64,000 nt of DNA. Source: Macrobrachium rosenbergii. Taxonomy: Eukaryota > Arthropoda > Malacostraca > Decapoda > Palaemonidae. The translations under genes were made by a program, and so were the position numbers. Below, piece by piece: positions 26,517 to 39,249 of the stretch (position 1 is the stretch's first letter; every line of letters starts with the position of its first letter). The notes beneath the pieces were generated by a model, which did no database searches, had not been told where the DNA came from, and saw only the letters and a list, made by a program, of their open reading frames with translations. The stretch lies in the NCBI RefSeq assembly GCF_040412425.1, contig NC_089753.1:37527913-37591912 (forward strand). Reading direction: 5' to 3'.

Positions 26517-28989
26517 GTATATATATTATATGTTTGTGTGTATTTCTTTTTTTAACGTTAGTATTCAAATATTAAAAAAGCAGGGGACTAAAATAAGTTA
26601 ATATATACCTGTGAAAACGTTCATTCAAAGTTACCTCATGACAAGTCAAGTTAAAATAAGTAAATCAAAGAAAAAAAAACATTGCAAAGACCACCATTTA
26701 TGGCAGAATAACCAGCATGAACTAACTCCATACGAAATCGTATTAAATGCAAAAATCTTCTTATTAATTAAACGCAAAACCTTTACAAAGATGTGTATTC
26801 TAGACGTGCTGCGAATCAACGTGACATGAAACGTGCAATACAACAGCCAACCCATTTCATTCTCAAGCACCTGTCTTACACTGTTACAATTAATTAAGTA
26901 ATTATTGGGAGTTTTCTGACGTCTCAACTACTAAGGTCATTGACGCCAACACTATCACAAGCTCACTGAATTCAGTTTGGGTTTATATATTCAAATATGC
27001 ATTTATTCACATTCTGGAGGCAAAACATTAAATACAGCTGTTTAAATGAGTAGTTTTACTAACTTCTGGCTGCTTTCGTAATGTAATTATTATGTGCATT
27101 ACTACTTACGTCAACGTAACCTGTTGGTAGCTAAACACCATCTCCCTTCAATTAAAGCGAAGCTACATTTTTCATTTATTCTTAATATCTTCCACTTTCT
27201 CAATCAAATTTCTTTTACTTTCTCCTGTCACATTTATCCTGAATGCCTCAACCCACTCCCCGTAGCCTCACCCCCACTGCATATAAACATGTTGATACCA
27301 CAATCCTCACAGCCCTGCAGGATGGCCCAGCAGGGTGCCAGCGAGGCACTGGTGTCCCATACTGAGCCCTATGGCAACCTATTACCCCCAACGCCTTATA
27401 CGTTGGCATCCCTCTCACCTACACACAAATGAGAGGTTTTGGTAAAGTGCACCGCCACAAAACACGCTCGCCTAAGAGCCTTTTCGGACGAGCTCCTCTT
27501 CCCAGCACGTCCCCGACGAATATGGAGAGAGATGCGTAATGTAGCGAGATGTCGGGAAATTCCGTGTTTCAGAGTTGCGTAAATTAAAAGCGTAAACAAG
27601 TTAAAAGAGTTAATGAGCTGGATTCTTCCTTTGAAACCACAGCAAGAGACGGGTTACCTAAAAATATCTCAAGGTAAAGAATGAAATGAAATGAAAGGAA
27701 AGCGAAATGAGATCAACAACCTTCCGACAATTCCTATACTAACGGTAATTTACCGCTTCTTTCCGAGCTGATCATCGAGTAACGCATCCGACCTTTCCAG
27801 CGATCCATCATCTCTCGCGCTCCATCCTGCTGATGAACGATCGCGCGCGTCTGCATTAATACTGCCTCGACCGGAGTTGGCTCCTTTTGTCTCTTCCCAG
27901 CAGGAGCCAATGCAAAGCCCGCGGATGATCCCCGGTTCCCATCGTCGCTTAAAAAGCCAAAAAGCCGAGATTCCAGGAAGGGAGGCGAGGCGGACTCCGC
28001 CTGATGCACACATTTGCTTTCGCAACTGCTGCCCGCCACACGAGAGATCACTATAATCTGGCGACCTTAAAAAGGTGGCCCCTGGCTATCCCCAAAAGGG
28101 ATAACGAGATAATAACTCAAGTGGGTATTTCTCATATATATACCCTCTTTGGGTATGCCTCCACTACAAAGATGCTGCTAACGACGGCCCGAGTTGCCTC
28201 GTTCTCAATAAAGACATCACCGACGGACGCTACGGGCCCCGTGTGTGCGGGACCATCGCCTCTCCCGACCGACACGTCGTTAGTTGGTGTTTTCGGTTTT
28301 CAATCTCCCCAGGATGATTGTCTGCTGCCGCCGTCGTGGAACGAAGATCGTGTACGACAAATGGTGAAAGAACACATGATTATAGACAGACTACACTTTT
28401 TGCGATATGCATGACCCTGTTACTCTCAAATGAATAATATAAGAACTTGGAAACTAAAATCATTTATTTAAAAGATTCCGAAAAACAAACACTTCGACAA
28501 TTCGAAAATGGAAATGAAAAAGCAGCATCTGAAAATATGTATGAACGCAACTAAAACATTAGTTTTGGTTATTTCCTATATGGATAGCAATGATTACAAA
28601 GTGCCAAATTTTCTTCTGCATTCCCAACTTAGGTTCTCAAAAGCAAATGGTTATTCTTAATTTTCATCAATTTCAATCGCTCTCTTGTCATGTACCTTCA
28701 CAGATAAGCATTCTCCTCCGCCGAACCTTCCATGAAGGAAAGGCTTCTCTCGTATCACAGGGGTTTAAACCACCTAAAAGTACAATGACCAGAACTCTCC
28801 CGAATACAAAGCTGTGCCAAAAATTTCCGGCTAATATTCTAGAGGGCCACATTAAAAAGACAATCAGTACAGAATCATGACGACAGTGACTTTTTATTGG
28901 TCAGCACTCGGTGTGTGACTAATCAATTCCAGGCGACGTTTATCACATGACAAGAGAGCTGCGATTCTTCTTCATCTAAAATCAAGTAT
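26514..28989. other. intron 1 sequence including a locally GC-rich segment at 27740-28280
   Basis: The segment 27740-28280 is clearly richer in G, C and CpG than its surroundings (for example GATCGCGCGCGTCTGC near 27839). It carries open frames on both strands of up to 136 codons, none with a recognisable domain. A CpG-rich patch could be an alternative promoter or an exon of an unrecognised gene. I see no convincing TATA box or splice structure. The rest is ordinary AT-rich DNA. Confidence 0.4.
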
Positions 28990-29383
28990 AAAATGTACCC
29001 AAGTTTATTCGGCGCAACCGAGTTTTCTGTACAGCCGCTACAGTGTATAATCAAGGCCACCGAAAACAGATCTATCTATCGGTGGTCTCGGTATAATGCT
29101 GTATGAGCAGCGGCCCATGAAACTTTAACCACGGCTCGGTGGTGGCCTATCCTATATCGGTGCCAGAAGCACGTTCGTGGCTAACTTTAACCTTAAATAA
29201 AATAAAAACTGCTGAGGATAGAGGGCTGCAATTTGCTATGTTCGATGACTGGAGGGTGGATGATCAACCTAACAATGTGTAGCCCTCTAGCCTCAGTAGT
29301 TTATAAGATCTGAGGGCGGACAGAAAAAGTGCGGACGGAGAGACAAAGCCGGCACAATAGTTTTCTTTTACAGAAAACTAAAA
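28990..29383 (-). repeat. multi-hairpin repeat, copy C
   Basis: A near-full minus-orientation copy. The long hairpin and the AGATCT-looped stem are intact. The terminal GC stem has decayed on one side (GCGCCGAATAAACTTGGG in family orientation). The family start (TTTTTAGTTTTCTGTAAAAG) is preserved at about 29365-29383. Confidence 0.85.
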
Positions 29384-30394
29384 ACCTGTAATAATCAATT
29401 TTATTTTTACTAACGGCAACAATTTTTTTTTATACATGGTCAATGGGATGAGCATCTTAATACCATTTTTCTAGGCCGGACCCATGGAAAGAAAAATGGA
29501 TTATAGGAGGGAAGCGACAGACCAGCTACTTTGGGGAGAAAGATTATAAAAGGAAGCCTCCGGACAGTAAAATCCCTCGTGGATTATCGACCTACCCATT
29601 GTAAACGTGGAAACAAATGACATCATGAAACTGTAGTGCTATTTATTTCGCGGGTCAATACGTTAAGTCAGCGTCAACCTAACTAAACAAATTTATTGTG
29701 TAAGCTTTAGTGTCTGACAAAAACTTAAGAGGATAAAAAATGAAACAGGAATGAAACGCCTAGTTTTAAAAATTTTGCTAAACATTTGGAAAGATTTGAT
29801 GGCCAAACTGTCAAGACTTACAATATAGGCAAAAAAAAATCTCAACATAGATAAAATAACCACCTTTTTTACCATTTCCAGAAGCGCAACGTTATCGAAA
29901 TCTAAGTTACCGTATTCATAAAGTCATAAATCTCAACCTTCATGCATGAATAAAGTCTCTTCATTACTTTGGATCCATTTTACAAGTCAACCCTTTCGAA
30001 TGGTTCACGGTCATGTATGGATAACATTCATAAATCCACATAACTTGGTGTTTTGAGAGTTATAGATGGGCAAAGTGGTGTCCTGGACAGGGTTGCGCGT
30101 TTGGTATGGAAAATGGGGACTCCCGTAGCTCTCTAAAGCACTAGCTGAAAAAATACTTGCACAATACAAGATGGATGTCAACCTACTGTGCAGAAAATGA
30201 GGACATTGCGACTGAATAGAGACACGACTTGTAAATCACTCATACAAGGAAAGGAAAACGATGCATCCCGAATATGACAACAAATATTTAAAAAATTGAT
30301 GAAGCCACCTTGCGACACCACATGATACAATTAATCTTTGGATAAATTTCGAAAGTCGGAATATGGGATTTCTCCAAAATGATTACAAAACTGA

Positions 30395-30401
<7 letters not shown>
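29384..30401. other. intron 1 sequence, nothing recognised
   Basis: AT-rich without repeats or conserved reading frames. Confidence 0.5.

Positions 30402-30466
<65 letters not shown>
30402..30466. repeat. (GA)n microsatellite
   Basis: About 65 bp of uninterrupted GA dinucleotides. Confidence 0.97.
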
Positions 30467-30468
<2 letters not shown>

Positions 30469-33309
30469 CAGTCTAATTCCCGTATATGTCACAGAAGAAC
30501 GGGGAAAGCACATAAGGAAAGAAGCAAGAAAGTCATCTTTTTCATGAGCTTTTACAGAATCGCTTCTCCAACACGCTCCCATGATGTGAGTCGATAAATT
30601 AGGAAAAAGCAATTTAAAATAGCAAATGAACAACATTGTATAACTAGGTGGGAGGAGAGGGTAGGAGATATATAAAAGGAGAGGGTCACCCATCAAGAAG
30701 AGCAAGCGCAAAATAGTTAAAATGGAGGAGTTAACTCGAGGATTTTACAGTGTCTAAGCAATAAACTTAATTTTCTAAAGAGATCTATCAACTCGAACTA
30801 TGTAATTTCTCCAATACAAATCTGAAGCAACCAATACATGTAAAATAATGATAACAAAACTGGATGAGAGAAGATACCAAAGAATGAAGAGTTTCTTGGA
30901 GGCATTTACTTTCAATAGCACGAGATTCCATTTTCCCCGCCAGATCAGATTTGATAAACAAGGAAAAGGGAATGTAAGATATAATGCAATCAACAAGGCT
31001 GGAAGCGGAATGTGTGAGATATATAGACGGTTGGAACACGAGCATGAACATGAATCACTGAAGCAGACAAGAGAGGGTCACGGATATACAGAATTAAAAG
31101 GATAAGCGAGAGAACAGACGTCCAAGGGACAACATTAGAGATGGGGAAGGGGTAATAATGTGGAAAAAAAAAGGTTAAAAAAAATTGGAAATAAGCTTGC
31201 AGAGGAAAGGAGTACTGCCATAAAAACTCTGTCAACCGTTCTAAGAATATTAAGAACGATGACAAATGATTCTATGAAGAGTTATGGGATGAACTATCAT
31301 CACTGAAACAGGAGAGGTCACCAGTGTATAGCAATGAATTTTGCTGTAAAGAAACCATAAGCTGATTGTAAGACTGACTGACAAATATAAACTTCAAACG
31401 ATCATAAAGACATTTAAAGAATTTCTAAAAAAAACAAAAGCAATTAAAACCTTTATTTGGAAATGATAAAATACTGTACTGGCAACTGTTGTCACAATGT
31501 CCCAAGTTTTAAGATTTCCTAGCATAAAACTAAGAAAAAATTACTGTTGATGGTTAACCTGAATGTCATTATATGCTGACCAAATTACCGCACTTACATA
31601 TAGCGACAAAGTAATGTCATCCATCCCCTAGAAAATTATATTAAAAATAGTTTTAAACTGGATAGTCTTTTATGAAAACAGAAATATAACAATGATATAC
31701 GTACATTACTGTATCTCCAGTTACAATTAAATATTCGAAGTGATGATTTAACAAAAAAAAAAAAATTGTACTAGCTCATGACATTACCGTAAATCTTATT
31801 ATCTGATCATAGGTATAAGGTACTTGATTTACAATTTTTCCCTCCATATGAAAAATTACAACTACAGTGTTTTCTTTACAAAAAAAAAAAAAAAAAAAAA
31901 AAATCCACGATAACCACCAACTGGCTAACTTGGACGCACATGCACTCAGCGTACGAGGGAAGCTTTGCAATGCTCAGAACATTGTTTACTTGAGAATTTC
32001 ACAGGAGTAGAGACAATCAAGTCAGCGCTGGGTGATCATAGAGAGGATACTCTACTCAAATTTATTTCAATGCACAGACATAGTGATTGCCTTTGAACTT
32101 CAGACAACTGAATATGTTGCGAACACTAATGCATATCTAAAAATTTGAATAAACTCAGTCATTATTAAAATTATTATTGGCCAATCTGCAAATGTAGCTG
32201 GAAAAGTAGAATGCTACAAGCCCCAGGGTCCCAACAAGGAAAGCAGTCCAATACAAAGAAAAACAGAAGTAAAAATAAACTATATAAGAGGAAATGAAAA
32301 ACACAAGGGTAAATCAAAATACAAAATGAGACCCATAATCCTAGGTGCAAAGAAGCATCTGCAACTCTTTTTGAACTTTGAAGTTCAAATTATTATACTA
32401 CAGGGCAGGGAAAACTATTTCATAATTGGGTCACTGCTGGTGTAAACTTCAAAAACTGTGTGGGACTGAACTTCAGAAGTTTAGAAAAGAGAAACCATCA
32501 TGTAGAGATAGATACTGAAGTTTTACTGTATCAGTGTTCTTCCTTAATATCAAAGGCAATAACTAACATAGTGGGAAATTCCCCAGATACTTAGTTGACC
32601 AGTTTCATGGGTACAATTTTTTGGGAATGGTATACTGTAGTACTGCAATTGGTTTTCATGGTTATTTTGCAAAATATATAATTTTACCATTTCTTTGCAC
32701 TTATGAACTCATTTAGCAATTACAATCAGCCATGGCAGTAATTCATATCATATATTTGCGGTAAGGTTAAGAACCTAACCCTTACAAATAAAAAAATGTC
32801 TAATCTTATTAAAAACTAGTTATTACCTTAGGTTGTAAGGCTATGGTTATTTTAGGGAAACCAAGCCTGGTCGTGAATTACAATCAGGTACATTTACACA
32901 AGCAGCATGAGATTATAAAACAATGTTTTCATTTGCATATGAACAAAGTGTACCAACTTTCTTATCATCCCCTGCAAATTCCTATCTACAGTATATCATA
33001 ATCATAACTGTCATATCTGCTCAGCCAGGTTAAATAATTTTCAGCCCTCTAGAATCAGTCTCAGAACAAAATATGGTACTCATAAAATTGAGAACACCAA
33101 AAAACAGAGAAAAAAAGTGCTGTTCGGTGCAAAATTTGTATATCATAATAAAGCCTATAACCACTCCTCTGCCACCTGAACATTCACATACAACATTTCT
33201 ATCAGAGCAAAATATTTTCCTCATATATTAGCTTTGAATAATTATGACATAAAAAAAGCCAGAGCTACGTCACCTATAAAAGCCAATGAATATCATCATC
33301 GCCGTCATC
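30467..33309. other. intron 1 sequence with a poly-A tract at 31880-31903
   Basis: No gene found. The 24-nt A run could be the tail of a retro-inserted sequence, but no flanking duplication or recognisable body is visible upstream. Confidence 0.45.
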
Positions 33310-34610
33310 ACTGCCAGCATTGTCTAACACTCATGTCTGCCTGTGCTATATCTTCCACAACACTCTATTCATCTCCAGCCTCCCTTCTCATAGTTCTTAT
33401 CCTTATAGGCCTGAGTCTTCCAAATCTTCTGATGCCAATAAGAGCCCAGTTGACACTATCACATACTCTCTCAGGGATTGTGTGAAGGACATGTCCAAGC
33501 CATCTCCCTTTCATCATTACCTATTCTCTATATGGAAATTCTGTAATTTCCATCATGGTACCATTCCTCATTCTATCCTGCCATCTGACTCCTAATATTC
33601 TACTTAAAAGCTCAGATTTCTAATAATCAAAATCTTCAGATGTGTTTCATGGTCACACCATGATTCACGTCCATAACGCTACATACACCGACTGTGTGCA
33701 ATCCTCCTTTCGTATGCAATTTCAATCTACTTGACTTTTAAATCTTATTCAGCCTGTCCACTGCTTGATTTGTACTTTTTGATCTTGAACTAAATTACTG
33801 TTCCTATATATTTTAAATATTTAGCCTCATTAATCCTTTCTCATCTAATGTTGTTTCATCCCTTAGTACACACACTATCCTATTTATTTCCACTTTTCTT
33901 ACATTTATTTAGAGTCCCTTACTTGTAAATATATGATGCATTCAATTAGGCATGCTTTGTAAATCTTGTGGTGTTTTGCTGATTAAAGCAGCATCAACTG
34001 CACATTAAAAGTCTGTCAATTTTCTATCGTTACCCCAATCTAAACTTTCTCTTCCATCTCCACAAACTTTTATATCTAATCTATCAGATTTGTAAGCAAT
34101 AAAGGTTAAATAACATTTTCTTGTAGCAGCCCACTATTTACTTCAAATTCGCCTGACACCCCATCAACATTCACTTTGCATCTACAGATACTTCAATCAT
34201 GGATAATATCAGTTTGCTTTTACATATTTAATGAGAATGCCATGCTGACACAAGACATTCTGTAATACTGATCTGTGCATGATGCCAAAAGCCTCATAAT
34301 CAACAAAAGCCAACACAAGACAATTTTTAAAAGTTTCTACACTTCTGCAACTGTCTTAACGCAAATATCTGTTGTGCAACTCCTGAATTTTATAAAACCA
34401 GCTTATTCGTCTCTACGGTTTTTAATGATTTCTTTCTCAATCCTACTGAAGATGAGCACAATGAATAGACTAAGTGATAGCACATCTTGTCACAAGAGCA
34501 TAATGTAATAGCAGTAAAAATTCTAATATCCTGTAACTGCCTTTTCCTTGGGATAATGGTGAAATTGCAACTATCTGCGCCTACGTCAGGTAAAATCATA
34601 CCTTCTAATT
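33310..34610 (-). pseudogene. non-LTR retrotransposon reverse transcriptase remnant (RTE/CR1-like)
   Basis: Read on the minus strand from about 34600, the frames give RT motifs in the right order. They are a finger segment (SRIEKEIIKNRRDEQAGF), a cysteine-containing SCTTDIFALRQLQ, a palm-associated VNVDGVSGEFEVNSGLLQ, and the C-terminal block ILGVRWQDRM followed by KGRWLGHVLHTIPERV. All are interrupted by stops and frame changes and the catalytic YADD is not legible. The 3' side near 33290-33315 is rich in ATC/GAT triplets, as is the 3' side of the related fragment at 56880. A (GAT)n tail suggests an RTE-type LINE. Confidence 0.75.
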
Positions 34611-35981
34611 GCCAAGATGAACTTCTCCTAACTCTTGAAGTAAGGAATGTTTGAGAAATTTTACTGGTTTCTAAAAGTGAATGTTAGAAAGGTTAAGGGA
34701 AGTCTAAGGGTAGCAAAATCCAACCAATCAGGTAGGTCTTTGCACTTTAGGTTAGGTTACAATGTAGATGTTACTACTACACATTTCTATGATGAGAATG
34801 TGGGAACAATTTCATTATTTGTATTTCACTGATTGTTACATTAGCCTATCATACAGGATAGACTATTCCTTGGCAAGCCCAAATTCGATAGATCCACTAC
34901 ACTAAACCCAATATCTCTAGCCTGAGCTACTATTCTCGAAAAGGCAACTACATCTGCAATGATGTAGGGAATTCAATACAAAAAGGAATGAGCCATTGAC
35001 TATACTGATTGGACTTAGCCTACCATGTAGATTACTCATCAACCTGGCAACCTCAACAAAGAAATTAGGCGGACTGATGTGTGCTTGCAGACAGTAAAGC
35101 CAACAGAGACACCCAGGAAAGTCCCAAGTGTTATGTCCTCACCGGGTAGCCTGCCACATCTACTGCATACAAAATACTCTTTCATAACTGATGTGCTAAA
35201 CATGAAATTTAACTTACACTTGAATTATATTCACACTGATAAATATTGAAATTATATTTGTAAACTACCACATCCTGCACATTTATCTTCATAATTGCAA
35301 TAACTTTACACCTACAGTACTGTAGATTAGGCTAGGTTAAGCTACTTATACTTCTGGAGGTTCTAACATATAGCCTAGCCCTTAACTTAGTAGGCTAAGC
35401 TGTTACCGTGTGATAAGGCAAATAAGGCATGAGGAAGATAACACTTGGAAGTAGGCAAACTAATATCAACACAGAACTAGACCTAAAAGTTTTTCAGTTC
35501 AATCAGTGGCTGAGCTTGAAATAAGCTATACTCGATCTATTTTACTGTGAGGGCTGAGGTGTGGTCAGTCTTCAACTTGTGCTGCTACATATTTGAGTAT
35601 GTTGTAAGCCTAGTTGTTCCACAAGTTACCTTTATAATCCCTAACCAACTTTTGTGCTCATATCCGAGTTTCTCAAATTACGAAATGTACTAGGCTAACA
35701 CGCAAAGTTTATTTATTTTTTCAATCAGCACTCTTCTCAAGGAAAATCTGAATTCATGTTTTTATTGAAGAGGCAAAACAACACTTCACTTGACTCTACA
35801 CAATCTGGGAGAGTCAAAACCTCTAAAATCAAATCGGGGAAATGCAAACAATTTCTAAACACCGTAGACAGCCTAATCTCCTGTGTTTGAATGTGATGGA
35901 CAGTAGGCTAGGTGAGAAGCTTTGATTACCAGGCATGAAAAAGGATTTACGGTTCCTTGTAATGACCGAAGCACCTTATTA
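34611..35981. other. intron 1 sequence, nothing recognised
   Basis: AT-rich with many short GGCTAGGTTAAG-like phrases. No exon, RNA gene or element boundary is seen. Confidence 0.45.
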
Positions 35982-35989
35982 AAACACCC

Positions 35990-36448
35990 GGTCAATGTCC
36001 AGAACAACTCCGCGGTGAGATATAAGAAAATAGGTCACACTATAATTTTCACAATATAAAATAATAAAACTTTGTCTCAGAACACTTTTTGAGGAGATTC
36101 ACCATATCCGAGATATTAATGATTATCTAATCGGCATCCTCGAAAATTTTCTAAGTCGTTTGTTTACATCCAGTAGGGAGTTGGTTCGAAAATGAGGGTT
36201 TTACTGTAATGTTTCTCAGAAAGAGTGTAATGTTTCTCAGAAAACTAGTTCCCCATCGAATGATTTTCGATTTTTGACTTATAAGGTTAGACAATACCTG
36301 TCCCCAACCCCTCCATAGCTAATATGGCAAAATTGTGGGTGTTTCCTCATCATAAGAAGTGGTCTAAAACGCTTTAAATATGAAAAATATTACATTTTAC
36401 TTTTAATTTTGGTACTTTATGCATGCGGAGTTGTTCTGGACATTCACC
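35990..36448. mobile_element. 459-bp MITE with 8-bp target duplication
   Basis: The 8-bp sequence AAACACCC flanks the element exactly on both sides (35982-35989 and 36449-36456). The terminal inverted repeats are about 24 bp with one mismatch: the left end begins GGTCAATGTCCAGAACAACT and the right end on the reverse strand begins GGTGAATGTCCAGAACAACT. The interior is non-coding and contains an 18-bp direct repeat GTAATGTTTCTCAGAAAG/A near 36209-36243. An 8-bp duplication fits hAT, Merlin and P elements. The GG start is unlike typical hAT ends, so the superfamily is left open. It lies in intron 1 about 290 bp from exon 1 of the MICU3-like gene. Confidence 0.93.
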
Positions 36449-36738
36449 AAACACCCATACTCCTATTTGGACTGAGATAGGCTATTAGAGCTGCTTTAAA
36501 ACTATAACTACCAACTCCGTACAGGGTGTAAGTTACCAATTAGCTATAGCCTAGCAAGTTTCTTCAAACTAACCGAGTCGTAAGTTAACCTGCTCCTTTC
36601 AAAAGATGTTGCATACGGTAATTTTAGTATCTAATAAATTCAAATCCGAAGAGCGTGCCTATTTACAAATAGTTTAAAGCTGACGTTTCTTTGCACGTTG
36701 GCCCAACGAGAACTTATGCCCTATAGTAGGTTACTTAC

Positions 36739-36960
36739 CATCCTTCGGGAGGGTCGAGCAGCTTCCACGACTGCGTTATTTTCCAGCCATTTCCACCCGA
36801 AATAAAGAGAAGTGGCAGCCGCTGTGCCATACAGACAAAACTTTTGATTGCGCTGAACACGGGAGAAAGTGGCATTTGTTCTGATACCTCTCTGACACTG
36901 TGAAAAACGACCGAAAACTTTAGAGTTCGGGAAAATCCGTCTGCATAGAGGCGTCGCCAT
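36739..36960 (-). CDS. MICU3: MICU3-like exon 1 (start codon, mitochondrial targeting and membrane segment)
   Basis: This encodes residues 1-74 of the MICU3-like protein. The start is placed at 36958-36960 because its context AACATGG is close to the Kozak optimum. In-frame ATGs at 36975 and 37068 have weaker contexts. Residues 1-40 (MATPLCRRIFPNSKVFGRFS, then more Arg/Ser) lack acidic residues, as expected for a mitochondrial presequence. A hydrophobic stretch, KFCLYGTAAATSLYFGWKWL, at about residues 41-60 matches the N-terminal membrane anchor of MICU3. The exon ends AARPSRRM before GTAAGT and joins exon 2 in phase 0. Homology of this exon alone is weak. The assignment rests on the targeting and anchor pattern, the donor and the phase. 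Confidence 0.75.
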
Positions 36961-37260
36961 GTTGAATGTTGACATTAGCCCAGCTGATTCGAGGAAAATA
37001 ATGATGACGGAAGGGTTAAGGCATTTCCTTACAGTACAACACCAATGTTTTGCGATAATGCAGTCCACTGTTTCCCACTTCCTGGTTTATTGACATTGTC
37101 AATATTCAAATGAACTCAAATGTTTCTGAAGCGATTCTGGTATATGACATATTCTAATTTGTTATGGTCGTGATTACACAAGCCAAAGTGTGTTTACACG
37201 ATCAATTTATCTTATCACCTAATCAAACACATTTATCGGTTCAAATTCAGTGTAAACTGT
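36961..37260 (-). promoter_or_regulatory. presumed MICU3-like 5' UTR and promoter region
   Basis: This lies directly upstream of the start codon. No TATA box at a sensible distance is seen. The region is not strikingly GC-rich. Two upstream in-frame ATGs exist without a stop between them and the chosen start, so the 5' UTR boundary cannot be fixed from sequence. Confidence 0.35.
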
Positions 37261-38770
37261 GTAATCGGCTGTTAAGGGTGTGGTGACTCAAATATACGAC
37301 GGATGATTATACAATGCAATGTCATACGAGGAGAATCACACGATGATTTTGATAAGATTCTTAGGGCCATGACCAAATTCATCTCGGTTCTGGAATTAGC
37401 ATTTATTGGGGGATTTTCTAAAGTTGGCACCCGCATATACAACAGCCATATTTCACAACAGAGAGAGTATTGGGTAAGAGCAAAAGTCCGGATTATACGC
37501 TTCCACGAAAACTGTTGCACTGGAGGAAAAACAGCTAGGCTGGATGATATCAATGCACCGCTCCAGAGCAGACGTTAACACTTTTGTTTGGAGGAAGGCT
37601 AAACAAAATCTTCAGACGATAGTCCAGTTCCAAATCTTCATCGTTGGAAACGGGAAAACCACCACTCTGGGTAATGTTGATAAAAAAAAAATACAATGGT
37701 CCAGGGATTGAAGTTGGTATCCACCCACAAAAACAAACAGTATTCAAATGATACAACACAAGACATCGAACATTTAGCATATCTTCTGTGTAGGCCTATA
37801 TATATAAACAGTTTTACAAAGAATCGCGCACTTTCTGGATGGCATCAATAAGACACTAAGTATTGGGAAAAACTACTCTGTAAGTCAAAGTGCTGTCATG
37901 TATTTAGACTCAAGTCATTTATTTTTAAATGCACACTGACTGAGATAAGGCACATCTTCCACTTACCTAACCCTGATGTTTAAAAATAAGTATCGTATAG
38001 TTAACTTCTTCACAGATAGCATTAAAATCTCAGTGAAGAAAATCTGGACTCCATTACTTAATCAGTTTTCTTGGAAAGTTTCTCGAATACCGAAGTATAT
38101 ATTAATGGGTTGAAGGGACGCTTGTTAAAAATGTGTATCTGAGATCGTGTGGAAGTTTTCAGTTTTCATTCATCTTGGAAGACGAATACGGCAACGTCTG
38201 AAGTCTTCTTTTTTAAGAGCCAACCATCTTACAGGAGACATTTTTGGAAAAAATACAGTGCTACACCAACAATAACAACACCTTGTTCTACTACTAACTA
38301 TAATCTTGATAATGCAACAACGAGAAGGTAATATGCACATCTTTATATTTTGTTTCAGTTAAACTCTCCAGTAACACGTATACATGTAAAGTCTATTCGC
38401 AAGGGGCCTCACTGCTAAAAACGTTGAAGAAATTTTGGATTCCTGAACCATATCAGACGTCTTAGTTGCCCATCCGATTAGCCATTACAATTTGAAAAAA
38501 ATAAATAAAAGTTCTGTAAGTAACGCATTCCTTGACTAACGACAGGAACTTCATTACACTTATTTTAGGACACTTTTTGAAGTGAAAGTAGCCTAAGGAA
38601 ATGATAAATTGTCCTGATTTTGGTAGGGTGTAATTATTCATTTATCAGGACAAGCCTTGACTTTCCTTTGAATCTAAACTAGTCAAGTCTCTGCATGTAC
38701 TTTACTGTTGTTATGAAGAGGATCACGACTTTGCCGCTGACTTCAGTAACGTGGAATTTAAGAAGCGGCT
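37261..38770. other. intergenic DNA upstream of the MICU3-like gene
   Basis: Overlapping open frames of about 90 codons exist on both strands at 37270-37580. A GTAAGA donor-like site occurs at 37472 on the plus strand. No protein family is recognised. A divergent transcript from a shared promoter is possible but unsupported. Confidence 0.35.
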
Positions 38771-38771
38771 A

Positions 38772-38774
<3 letters not shown>

Positions 38775-38855
<81 letters not shown>
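38775..38855. repeat. (GA)n microsatellite
   Basis: About 81 bp of uninterrupted GA dinucleotides. Confidence 0.97.
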
Positions 38856-38858
<3 letters not shown>

Positions 38859-39127
38859 TTATTTCGGTAAATTTTCTAAAGGTTACAAGACATTCTTTTC
38901 AATCTGATGCGTCGCTACACTTTAATTACATCATATCTAATATTGAATTTCATTCTTTAAATTTCTATTATGCCTCTTTTTGAAAGGAATAATCGTGGAA
39001 ATACTCGCCCTATGTTCATGGTAAATTTATTAAATACAATGGGGACACATTCCTGTTATTCTTTAATTTTTTCATCCACTGGTCTTCATATTCTTGCATT
39101 TAAATACGTATCTGGTAAAAAGGACGA

Positions 39128-39248
<121 letters not shown>

Positions 39249-39249
39249 T

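Noticed and set aside
28004..28414. 136-codon plus-strand frame
   Set aside because: It lies in a GC-rich patch where stop codons are rarer. The antisense strand is open too, and no motif is present.
31880..31903. Poly-A tract as the tail of a processed pseudogene
   Set aside because: No gene-like body upstream and no flanking duplication visible.
37272..37578. Open frames on both strands beside the MICU3-like start, suggesting a divergent gene
   Set aside because: Both strands are open over the same bases, no protein family is recognised, and a single donor-like site is not enough.
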